Part shown: positions 7,800 to 13,972 of the stretch, one piece after another
Position numbering within the stretch: position 1 is the first letter of the stretch
Layout of the letters: each line of letters begins with the position of its first letter
Source of the DNA: Chloroflexota bacterium
GTDB lineage: Bacteria > Chloroflexota > Chloroflexia > JAMDCE01
Reading direction: 5' to 3'
Assembly (NCBI GenBank): GCA_023489135.1
Contig: JAMDCE010000535.1
Span: 1 to 22,484, forward strand
DNA length: 22,484 nt
Translations under genes and position numbers: made by a program
The notes under the pieces: generated by a model
The model's input: only the letters and a program-made list of their open reading frames with translations
Databases searched by the model: none
Told to the model about the DNA's origin: nothing

Positions 7800-8543
7800 A
7801 TGAACGCTTGTGACACGATATTGTTCGATTTTGGACATACCCTGGTAGATTTGCGCGCATCCGATGATGCCCTCAGACAAGTCTACGCCGGTATTCGGGC
7901 ACGTCTGCTTTCGCTGGGTCATCATACCCTGCCCTCCGTCGACGATATGGTCGCCGTCGTCGCGAAGAGGATCGACCAGCTCATCAACGACTCGTACGTT
8001 GGGCCCAACGTCGAGGAACTCGACATCGTCGATCTTTTCGATGCCGTCTACCGCGAGGTCGGCGTAGCGCTCCACAAGGATGAACTGAGAGACATCGTGG
8101 TGATGGAGCACCAGGCCCTCAGCTCCGCTATGACTCCGGCGGACAACGTGCGTGAGGTCTTGCGGGCCTTGAAGGGCCTAGGCCTCAGGATGGGCGTGGT
8201 ATCGAACATGACCAACCTGCCGGAGATGATGGTGCGCGATCTGGAGCGAATGCGGATATTGCAATACTTCGACGTCACCGTTTTCTCATCGGAAACTCGC
8301 GTAAGGAAGCCTGATAAGCGGATTTACCTGGCTGCTCTGAATGTCATTCAATCGATTCCGGAAAAGACCGTCTTCGTGGGGGACCGGATCAAGGAGGACG
8401 TCCTGGGGCCCCAGGCGCTGGGAATGAAGGCGGTGCTGACTCACCAGTTCCGTCAGGAGCAGCTCAACGGTTCTCGGCCGGAAAAGGTGATTCTCGATCT
8501 GGCAGAGATGCTAGATTTTGTGAAATTAGTGGGCTCGACCTGA
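7800..8543 (+). CDS. HAD-superfamily hydrolase
   Basis: A 247-aa haloacid-dehalogenase-type hydrolase, probably a small-molecule phosphatase; the substrate cannot be told from sequence. Motif I is LFDFGHTLVD with nucleophile Asp10. The residue two places on, usually the Asp acid/base, is Gly12, as in the DFG variants of the family. Motif II is Ser135 (VVSNMTN), motif III Lys170 (RVRKPDKRIY) and motif IV Asp195/Asp200 (VFVGDRIKEDVLG). A helical cap domain lies between motifs I and II (about 20-115). The ATG at 7800 has only a weak ribosome binding site (GTGAG). The gene stands alone between the infC terminator and an inverted repeat. Loss of the second motif I Asp could reduce phosphatase activity or mark a dehalogenase- or phosphonatase-like chemistry. 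Confidence 0.88.
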   Translation: MNACDTILFDFGHTLVDLRASDDALRQVYAGIRARLLSLGHHTLPSVDDMVAVVAKRIDQLINDSYVGPNVEELDIVDLFDAVYREVGVALHKDELRDIVVMEHQALSSAMTPADNVREVLRALKGLGLRMGVVSNMTNLPEMMVRDLERMRILQYFDVTVFSSETRVRKPDKRIYLAALNVIQSIPEKTVFVGDRIKEDVLGPQALGMKAVLTHQFRQEQLNGSRPEKVILDLAEMLDFVKLVGST

Positions 8544-8551
8544 TTGTCGAG
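8534..8551. repeat. Inverted repeat next to the sigma-54-like promoter
   Basis: CTCGAC (8534-8539) and GTCGAG (8546-8551) form a perfect inverted repeat around a 6-nt centre. It overlaps the stop codon of the HAD gene and ends 8 nt before the -24 element at 8560. There is no U-run after it, so it is more likely an operator-type site or a stabilising 3' hairpin than a terminator. Confidence 0.4.
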
Positions 8552-8559
8552 GGCATCTT

Positions 8560-8575
8560 TGGCACGATTCTTGCA
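8560..8575 (+). promoter_or_regulatory. Sigma-54-type -24/-12 promoter of the zinc-ribbon gene
   Basis: TGGCACG-ATTC-TTGCA matches the sigma-54 consensus (TGGCACG-N4-TTGCW) at every fixed position, with the obligatory GG (8561-8562) and GC (8573-8574) 10 bp apart. It is intergenic and points at the zinc-ribbon gene. Transcription would start near 8586 and leave a leader of about 42 nt with a good ribosome binding site. Whether this organism has RpoN cannot be seen in the window. Confidence 0.55.
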
Positions 8576-8627
8576 AGCTAGCTAGTTCGGTGCGGAAGTA
8601 CCAAACTTTCAACGGGAGGCGCGCAAG

Positions 8628-8786
8628 ATGATGTGGCTAAAAGGTTGTCCGAGATGCGGCGGCGACCTCTATATCGAGTACAATGTTGGGGACGCCTCTG
8701 TCACGTGCCTGCAGTGCGGTCACATACTCACCGAGGCGCAGGAAGCCGGCCTGAAACAGCCGGCCATGGCTGGGGCCAGAGCTTGA
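8628..8786 (+). CDS. 52-aa zinc-ribbon protein
   Basis: A very small protein (52 aa) with two CxxC knuckles, CPRC (residues 7-10) and CLQC (27-30), spaced as in a zinc ribbon. It starts MMWLKGCPRCGGDLY and has a short helical tail. Such a fold binds one zinc ion and often contacts nucleic acid or protein; the actual role is unknown. The ATG at 8628 follows GGGAGG (8614-8619) by 8 nt, a good ribosome binding site. ATG at 8631 is an equal alternative. It lies behind the sigma-54-like promoter and in front of a decayed hydrolase gene. The composition, the paired knuckles and the ribosome binding site make it a real gene despite its length. Confidence 0.75.
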   Translation: MMWLKGCPRCGGDLYIEYNVGDASVTCLQCGHILTEAQEAGLKQPAMAGARA

Positions 8787-8967
8787 GTAGAGGTAGAGTT
8801 CAGACGCTTAGCGACGCGCATTCGAGGCGCAATTCCTGGGACTTTCCCTTCGATATCTGCTGGAGGGGATTGCCAACGGGGATGATGGCGTTGCCGGTCG
8901 CCTGTCTGAATTACTCCTGAATCTCTCCGCGGGCCCAGTGGCACCGCGGCGAGGCGTGGCGCATCAG

Positions 8968-8999
8968 GTCGAGCTCGATTTCGGGCTCGACTGTTGTTA
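8968..8999 (+). terminator. Possible weak terminator before the hydrolase remnant
   Basis: GTCGAGC (8968-8974) pairs perfectly with GCTCGAC (8985-8991) across a 10-nt loop and is followed by TGTTGTTATTT, an interrupted U-rich stretch. It could end the zinc-ribbon transcript. The 180 nt between that gene and this hairpin hold no gene I can support. Confidence 0.3.
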
Positions 9000-9002
9000 T
9001 TT

Positions 9003-9422
9003 ATGGAGCTGGATGTGCCACTCAAAGTTCGTTTTTCATCTCGCGACGGGACTCGTCCGCGGGGATTCCTCTTTGTTCCCGACGGCTGGCGCCCTTACGG
9101 CTTACGCCCGGCCGTGATCCTCTGCCATGGCCTGGACAGCAGGAAAGAAAACCACCTTGATTTCGCCGAATTGCTCCATGCGAGGGGCTTGGCGTTTCTC
9201 GTCTGCGACTTCAGGGGGCACGGCCAGAGTGGTGGCTCGCTGGATGCCGGTGTGCTTGAAGGTGTGCCTGCTGCCGTCGACTTCCTCAAGCGCCGGCGAG
9301 AGATCGATCTCAATCGACTAAAGAACATCGTCCTACTCGATGGTGGTGACCATTCCAGCGCCCAGCACGACCCGGCCTTGCAGGCGCTAACGATAGACTG
9401 GTTCGGGAATCATCTCAGTTAG
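9003..9422 (+). CDS. Alpha/beta-hydrolase remnant lacking its catalytic centre
   Basis: The N-terminal half is a clear alpha/beta-hydrolase of the prolyl-oligopeptidase/acylhydrolase type. It has the oxyanion strand (PAVILCHGLDSRKENH), ARGLAFLVCDFRGHGQSGG and the helix VPAAVDFLKRRREIDLNR. In this family the nucleophile elbow (GxSxGG) comes next, but the protein jumps at about residue 105 straight to IVLLDGGDHSSAQHDP, which looks like the C-terminal strand with the catalytic His, and to the last helix. About 100 residues with the Ser and Asp are missing, with no frameshift. At 139 aa it is about half the usual size. It is probably inactive, or a moonlighting remnant. The ATG at 9003 has no clear ribosome binding site; TTG at 8994 is an alternative. 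The stop is followed immediately by the ribosome binding site of the M24 peptidase. Confidence 0.7.
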   Translation: MELDVPLKVRFSSRDGTRPRGFLFVPDGWRPYGLRPAVILCHGLDSRKENHLDFAELLHARGLAFLVCDFRGHGQSGGSLDAGVLEGVPAAVDFLKRRREIDLNRLKNIVLLDGGDHSSAQHDPALQALTIDWFGNHLS

Positions 9423-9437
9423 CAGGGAGGAAGACTG

Positions 9438-10604
9438 GTGGAAGGCACTCCAAGAATACGCAAGTTTGCCCAGGGCTTGAAGGAGGCCGGCGTAGATGCG
9501 GCCCTATTGTCTTACCCCGTCGATGTGTACTATCTCGCCGGCACCGCGCAGCCGTGCACGCTGATCGTTCCCGCTGATGGCGAGCCCTTGCTGCTTGTCA
9601 ACCGAAACCTGGAAGGCGCGCGGCGGGAGACGTGGGTGAAGGACGTTCGCGATTCTCTGAGCTTCAAAGATATCCGGACAGCGATCACGGACCTGGGCCA
9701 CCACGAAGCGGTTATCGGCATCTGTGGCGACGTTTTGCCCTCCAACACCTATGCGCGCTTGCAGGAGTTCTTTCCCAAGGCTCGCCTGGTAGACGTATCC
9801 ATGGTGCTAAGAAGGACCCGGATGATCAAAGACCAGGACGAGATCCGACTGATCAGAGAGTCCGCGCGGATCAGCGACGTTGGACATCAAGCAGCCAGGA
9901 AGTACCTGCGACCGGGAGTGAGCGAGCTCCAGGTCACTTCGGAGATCGAGCTGGACATGGTGATCGCCGGCGGTGACGGTTTCATCCTGCCCAGGAACTT
10001 GAGCATTGGGAACAAGCTAGCCGGCACCGTTTCCGCCGCCAGCGCCTATCGCCCCGGCGGATTGGGAGTCGCCGTCTGCGGGGAAGGATCGCACCCAATC
10101 CTTCCCTTCGGTCCGTCCAAGAGGATCTTAGAGAAAGGCGACGTAGTGATCGTGGATCTTTGTGGGGTGTACAATGGCTATGCCACGGATCATTCGAGAC
10201 CGTACGTGCTTGGTACGCCCACTGCCGAGCAGGTTAGGATCGTCCGGGCCCTCAAGGGAATAGTGGAGCGCGGTCTCGATCTGCTGAGACCGGGCTCGAA
10301 GGCGTGCGACGTTTTTTCCGCGGTTAGCGAGTTCGCGGTCGAGGCCGGGTATGGCGAGTGGTTCCTGGGCCCGAAAGAGCGCAACATCCGCTTCGTGGGC
10401 CACGGACTGGGACTCGAGCTCGACGAATTGCCCGTGCTGTTCGCGGGGGACGAGACGGTGCTGGCAGAAGGAATGGTGATCGCCTTCGAGCCGATCCTGC
10501 TGATTCCCGACGTCGCCGTGGCGACGATGGAGAACACGGTCCTCATCACGGCCGACGGGCACGAAGTGCTGACCACCAGTCCCATGGATTTGACCGTTCT
10601 TTGA
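9438..10604 (+). CDS. M24 family metallopeptidase (Xaa-Pro aminopeptidase/dipeptidase type)
   Basis: A 388-aa pita-bread peptidase. The creatinase/prolidase-like N-terminal domain (about 1-130) precedes the M24 catalytic domain (about 135-380). All five metal ligands are visible: Asp240 (VVIVDLCG), Asp251 (ATDHSRPY), His322 (FVGHGLGLELDE), Glu351 (IAFEPILL) and Glu365 (ATMENTVLI). Such enzymes cleave peptides next to proline with two metal ions. Here the substrate could be dipeptides (prolidase) or longer peptides (aminopeptidase P), which sequence alone does not decide. The start is GTG at 9438, with AGGGAGGA 6 nt upstream. It begins 15 nt after the hydrolase remnant, so the two are probably co-transcribed. 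It appears intact and is most likely cytoplasmic, as no signal peptide is seen. Confidence 0.92.
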   Translation: MEGTPRIRKFAQGLKEAGVDAALLSYPVDVYYLAGTAQPCTLIVPADGEPLLLVNRNLEGARRETWVKDVRDSLSFKDIRTAITDLGHHEAVIGICGDVLPSNTYARLQEFFPKARLVDVSMVLRRTRMIKDQDEIRLIRESARISDVGHQAARKYLRPGVSELQVTSEIELDMVIAGGDGFILPRNLSIGNKLAGTVSAASAYRPGGLGVAVCGEGSHPILPFGPSKRILEKGDVVIVDLCGVYNGYATDHSRPYVLGTPTAEQVRIVRALKGIVERGLDLLRPGSKACDVFSAVSEFAVEAGYGEWFLGPKERNIRFVGHGLGLELDELPVLFAGDETVLAEGMVIAFEPILLIPDVAVATMENTVLITADGHEVLTTSPMDLTVL

Positions 10605-10689
10605 GCCACCGGCCGGTTCGGTTTGGGGTTTCATTCTAATGGCGGAGAATAATCTCCTGCCGCTTGAAACAGCGATGCGTGCTCGGCGA

Positions 10690-10713
10690 TGAAAGTAAAC
10701 GGTGAAAGTAAAC
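10690..10713 (+). repeat. Two direct copies of TGAAAGTAAAC
   Basis: TGAAAGTAAAC occurs at 10690-10700 and again at 10703-10713, with a period of 13 nt, just ahead of the ribosome binding site of the VOC-fold gene. It may be a regulator binding site or a simple slippage duplication. A small hairpin (GGAGA/TCTCC, 10644-10657) without a U-run lies upstream. Confidence 0.35.
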
Positions 10714-10732
10714 TAGCGAGAGGGAAACAAGC

Positions 10733-11125
10733 ATGTTGAGCGATATCGGGACCGTTACGGTTCAGGTCACGGACCAGGACAAGGCGCTGGAATTCTACAC
10801 TAAGAAGCTGGGTTTCGAGAAACGCATGGACGTGCCGATGGGGCCGGATCAGCGCTGGATCGAGGTTGCGCCTCCGGGAGCGCACACGAGAATACTACTG
10901 TACAAGGCGACACCGGAGATGCCGGGCGCTACCTCCTACGAGGATGCGAAGGCGTCTATCGGCAAGATGACCGGCATGGTGCTCGAGGTCGACGATATCG
11001 TGGCCACCTTTGCCCAACTGAAGGCCAACGGCGTGCCTATCGTAGACGAGCCCAAGCAACAGCCCTATGGCTGGTGGGGCGCGTTCGCCGACCAGGATGG
11101 CAATGTCTACGGCGTGCATCAGTGA
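10733..11125 (+). CDS. VOC-superfamily (glyoxalase/bleomycin-resistance fold) protein
   Basis: A 130-aa single-module VOC protein with the paired beta-alpha-beta-beta-beta layout. The first half is IGTVTVQVTDQDKALEFY followed by KLGFEKRMD. The second is GMVLEVDDIVATFAQLKANGV, then ADQDGNVYGVHQ. Members include glyoxalases, dioxygenases, epimerases and antibiotic-binding proteins. The His usually at the first strand (as in HTML/HVAL) appears to be Thr here, and the C-terminal GNxxEL is GNVYGV, so the standard metal ligands may be lacking. The substrate is unknown. The ATG at 10733 follows an AGAGGG ribosome binding site. It is the last plus-strand gene before a stretch of about 240 nt with a hairpin terminator. 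Confidence 0.85.
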   Translation: MLSDIGTVTVQVTDQDKALEFYTKKLGFEKRMDVPMGPDQRWIEVAPPGAHTRILLYKATPEMPGATSYEDAKASIGKMTGMVLEVDDIVATFAQLKANGVPIVDEPKQQPYGWWGAFADQDGNVYGVHQ

Positions 11126-11164
11126 GGGGTGGATTGTAGACGCCGACTATGTCCGGATGCCTTT

Positions 11165-11211
11165 CAAAGAAAAGCCCTTGGTAGTGTCATCAGCCAGTTG
11201 CCAAAGGCTTT
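11165..11211 (-). terminator. Intrinsic terminator, best fitting minus-strand transcription
   Basis: AAAGCCcTTGG (11171-11181) pairs with CCAAaGGCTTT (11201-11211), a 10-bp stem with one mismatch and a 19-nt loop. On the minus strand it is followed by TCTTTG, a short U-rich tail. It lies about 160 nt beyond the ATPase stop, and on the plus strand about 45 nt after the VOC gene, so it may serve both converging genes. Confidence 0.45.
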
Positions 11212-11368
11212 ATTGCTCGGGTGGAGATGGGTCTCGCCAACCATACCCCCGTAATTCACGTGACATTAGCGACACGGAAGAAAAGCTGCTTTAGCTAGGC
11301 GTCGCCAAATCGGCACGCAAAAAGCCTGCAAAGGGTTCCAGTTCTTCGCGGCTTCGCAATGTTCTTCC

Positions 11369-12724
11369 TCATCTGGAGTGGGCCATTGCGCGCAAACGGT
11401 AATAATCTGCGCCATCACTTACGTACATTCCATGGGCACAGGCAAATTCAACGGCATTGGGGCGAAAGCCGCCTCTGGATATGAACCAGTGGTGGGCAAT
11501 AGTGGCATCTGCCCGTTTTGCGATGAACTCGCGCAAGTCCTGTTCCGATGCACCCCCCACCTGCCATCGGACTTCCACTGACCAGTTCTCATTACCTCTA
11601 GCGAATGCGTCAATCTCGGTTTGCCCGTCAAGGCTCACATAACCCTCGACTGAGGAAAAAGAAGGAAAGCGGAGTTGCAAGTCGACACCCATCAACTCCC
11701 CATCCACTTCTTTCCCTGCCAGCAGGCGGATCGTTTCTCGAACATCGGCTTCCATTGCAGTTCCTAGCTCGCTTGATATTCGTTGCAGACGATCGCGCAG
11801 TTGCTGAAGCACGATACCGGTCGGCGCTGCCGTGAGGAAATCAGATGACTCAATCCCAAGGCGTTGGAGGTTAATCCAGCGCACCAGGACTGGATCAGTG
11901 ACAGCATACACTTGTTCGCCCTTCTCGTCGGCTCTTTCGACCAAGCCGTGGGCGACCAACTCTAAGAGGTAATTTCGTAGCGCATTGGCCTCGTGGCCCG
12001 CGAACGCCCCCTTTCGTAACATTGAGATCTTCTGCGGTCCTTCGGATGCGAGAGCATCCAAAAGTCCGCGCAAGACGGCGTGATATCGCGCTCTCTCAAG
12101 AGAGATGTCGACCAGATACTCGCAGTGAAGCTGAATACTACCCCCTGGCTGTGATAACTCGGCGTAAAAGGCAGCATCGGCGAGTGCTGGGGTAAGCGGT
12201 TGATGGCTACTCCAGAGCCTGATGCGGTCACAGATACACTGGAGATAGTAGGGGTGATCGCCGGCCAGATCAGCGATCCGGTGCTGAACTCCGAAGTCGG
12301 CTTCGGGTAGGAGCTTGTGAACCAGGTTCCGTGAATCCTCGCGGCTCACGGGACCAAGAAGGGGCAACTGAGTGACCTGGCCGAAGAGCGGGCTATCTGA
12401 ATCCTCAAGTATCCATCGCATAGATGAAACATGGGAACCAGCCAGTATGTAGCTGACCCTTCCAGATGTTAAGACTGGACGAAACAGCTGGAGGGTTTGT
12501 CCCATTCTGCGATGGCCATCGAGTTGTCGCATTGACTGGAACTCATCAAGAGTGACTGTTATGGGGCGGTTTATAATGGCCGCCAGACGCTCTGGCAGGC
12601 GGAAGGCGATATCTATGAGATGCGTTGACGGCGCAACTTTGCTCTCGAATTGATCGAAGAGTTGGAGCAGGAGCCGATGAACGTTATCGGGAACTGGCGC
12701 CTGACGAAGGCCGGACCAGGTCAA
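11369..12724 (-). CDS. AAA-type ATPase without P-loop, N-terminally truncated (likely pseudogene)
   Basis: The protein resembles the prokaryotic/archaeal ATPase group that pairs an AAA core with a C-terminal nuclease-like domain. A Walker B strand is clear (ITVTLDEFQ, about 55-63), followed by a sensor-like strand (VSYILAGSH, 90-98), a winged-helix-like region (about 225-285) and a C-terminal stretch with TEIDAF (369-374) and SVEVRWQ (382-388), reminiscent of a PD-(D/E)XK core with Arg in place of Lys. The Walker A motif, which should lie 40-60 residues before Walker B, is absent. The open frame extends upstream to 12808 with protein-like sequence (TVTLHDPVFQNLLSH), then meets TAG at 12809-12811. 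No GxxxxGK[ST] was found in the rest of the gap. The TTG start at 12724 has no good ribosome binding site. Probably a decayed accessory gene. Confidence 0.65.
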   Translation of the reverse strand: MTWSGLRQAPVPDNVHRLLLQLFDQFESKVAPSTHLIDIAFRLPERLAAIINRPITVTLDEFQSMRQLDGHRRMGQTLQLFRPVLTSGRVSYILAGSHVSSMRWILEDSDSPLFGQVTQLPLLGPVSREDSRNLVHKLLPEADFGVQHRIADLAGDHPYYLQCICDRIRLWSSHQPLTPALADAAFYAELSQPGGSIQLHCEYLVDISLERARYHAVLRGLLDALASEGPQKISMLRKGAFAGHEANALRNYLLELVAHGLVERADEKGEQVYAVTDPVLVRWINLQRLGIESSDFLTAAPTGIVLQQLRDRLQRISSELGTAMEADVRETIRLLAGKEVDGELMGVDLQLRFPSFSSVEGYVSLDGQTEIDAFARGNENWSVEVRWQVGGASEQDLREFIAKRADATIAHHWFISRGGFRPNAVEFACAHGMYVSDGADYYRLRAMAHSR

Positions 12725-12925
12725 GTAGTCATCTGGCCAGGTGATGTGGGAAAGCAGATTTTGGAAGACGGGATCGTGCAGTGTGACAGTGGTGATCCTT
12801 GATAATTGCTACAACGAGATTCTACGCAATGTCAGCCATGACGAAGCGATGATGCGTGGCAGTCAGCGCGGGTGACCGTCGGGGCACACTGGCTTGGGAT
12901 TGATGACGTTGAGCCTAAACAGAAC

Positions 12926-12964
12926 GAAACAACCCCGCCAACTTCTTAGAAGCAATCGGCGGGG
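12926..12964 (-). terminator. Intrinsic terminator of the tmRNA gene
   Basis: On the minus strand CCCCGCC (12964-12958) pairs with GGCGGGG (12939-12933), with a second short stem (CTTC/GAAG) inside the loop, and the tail is TTGTTT. It begins 18 nt after the tmRNA 3' end. It separates ssrA from the truncated ATPase. Confidence 0.75.
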
Positions 12965-12983
12965 AAGAGCTTAACATAAGCGG

Positions 12984-13332
12984 TGGAGATGGGGGGAATC
13001 GAACCCCCGTCCAGAAGATTGAACCAGGAATATGCTACAAGCTTGTTCGGTTATTGGTTCTCGTGACCGGCTACTGAACCGACGCAGTAGCTCGGACACC
13101 AGCCGATGGTCTTAGGCAACCCTTATCGGCGGTCGGGATTGCAGCACTCCGGCATTGTGGCGCCCAATCCCAGCCCACCAGAGCGAGACCGGGTTGGACG
13201 TAGCTACCTTGTTAGGCGGCTAGTGCTAGTTCGTTGTTGCCAGTTACTGGCTTGCCACCTTTTTACGAGTACCGGCGGCACCCTCGGCTTGCGATTCCTG
13301 ACCTTCCTCCCCTGTCGAAACCTGGCATCCCC
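12984..13332 (-). ncRNA. ssrA: Transfer-messenger RNA (tmRNA)
   Basis: tmRNA rescues stalled ribosomes together with SmpB, encoded just upstream on the same strand. The 5' end GGGGATG (13332-13326) pairs with CATCTCC near the 3' end to form the acceptor stem. The T-arm is present (GGGGG-TTCGATT-CCCCC). The 3' end reads CATCTCC-A-CC followed by G, so CCA is not fully encoded and is completed by CCA addition. The tag ORF ends GAA CTA GCA CTA GCC GCC TAA. The resume codon is most likely GGC at 13241, giving the tag GNNELALAA, with TAA at 13214-13212. Upstream AGTAAC fits the usual pre-resume signal. The total of about 349 nt is normal. The -10-like TAATCT (13340-13345) is the best promoter candidate, without a clear -35. 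Confidence 0.95.
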
Positions 13333-13423
13333 ATGAATTAGATTACCTCTGAAGGTAACTTGCTTGCTGTGATAGGGAGTGTCACGCGCTATTTAGTTGT
13401 TAAGGCTTGACATAAGGGCCTTC

Positions 13424-13459
13424 AACCCTCACCCTAGCCCTCTCCCAGAGGGAGAGGGG
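13424..13459. repeat. CCCTCTCCC-type palindromic repeat element
   Basis: The stretch contains CCCTCTCCC (13438-13446) and its perfect complement GGGAGAGGG (13450-13458) around a 3-nt loop, preceded by ACCCTCACCCTAG. This wording recurs as a dispersed intergenic hairpin repeat in many bacterial genomes. It sits between the smpB stop and the tmRNA 5' end and could act as a processing or attenuation hairpin in a joint transcript. The remaining 60-100 nt on either side hold nothing else. Confidence 0.5.
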
Positions 13460-13498
13460 ACACCAGCTCGGCCGGCGGTGCGATCAGTCTGTTGACAC

Positions 13499-13954
13499 TC
13501 ACTGTTTCATCGCACGCTCGATTTGGCGCTTGGCGTCGCGCTCGGCTATGGCCTCGCGCTTGTCGTACAGCTTCTTGCCGCGTGCCAGGCCCAACTCTAC
13601 TTTGGCCCGGCCTCCTTTGAGGTAGACCCTCAAAGGGATCAGCGTTAGGCCCCGTTCGTCCAGCTTCCCCCGCAGCCGGTCTATTTCCGACCGGTGCAGC
13701 AGGAGCTTGCGAGACCGACGGGAGTCGGGATTGTAGTAGCTGCCTTGCTCGTAGGGCGCGATGTGGACTCCCACCAGCCAGGCTTCACCGCGCTCGATCT
13801 TGGCGTAGCCTTCACGCAGGCTTACCTTGCCGGCGCGAACGGATTTGATCTCGGTGCCCGTCAGCGCCAGACCCGCTTCGTAGGTCTCGGCGATGAAGTA
13901 ATCGTGATACGCCTTACGATTGGTGGCTACTACTTTTTGAATGTGCCCGTTCAT
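13499..13954 (-). CDS. smpB: SsrA-binding protein SmpB
   Basis: SmpB binds the tRNA-like part of tmRNA and delivers it to stalled ribosomes; its tail reads the empty mRNA channel. The 151-aa protein carries the full family signature: VVATNRKAYHDYFI, EAGLALTGTEIKSVRAGKVSL, the RKLLLHRSEI segment, LIPLRVYLK and KVELGLARGKKLYDKRE. It ends in the basic C-terminal tail. The ATG at 13954 is the only start that keeps the conserved N-terminus, since an in-frame TAA lies 6 nt upstream. A good ribosome binding site is lacking (GAGG is 16 nt away). It follows the S41 protease gene by 18 nt and precedes ssrA by about 165 nt, so substrate RNA and partner protein are adjacent. Confidence 0.96.
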   Translation of the reverse strand: MNGHIQKVVATNRKAYHDYFIAETYEAGLALTGTEIKSVRAGKVSLREGYAKIERGEAWLVGVHIAPYEQGSYYNPDSRRSRKLLLHRSEIDRLRGKLDERGLTLIPLRVYLKGGRAKVELGLARGKKLYDKREAIAERDAKRQIERAMKQ

Positions 13955-13972
13955 ATATTATACCAGATTGCC

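Noticed and set aside
8812..9002. An open stretch resembling an amphipathic peptide (FLGLSLRYLLEGIANG)
   Set aside because: There is no start codon after the TAG at its upstream end and no ribosome binding site. It could be a gene relic, but the evidence is too thin to list.
11305..11335. GG-N10-GC motif resembling a second sigma-54 promoter
   Set aside because: The -12 side (AAGCC) does not match TTGCW, and no plus-strand gene follows.
12925..12990. An attachment site for an integrated element at the ssrA 3' end
   Set aside because: No integrase and no second copy of the tmRNA 3' end is visible in the window, and the tmRNA terminator is in place right behind the gene.
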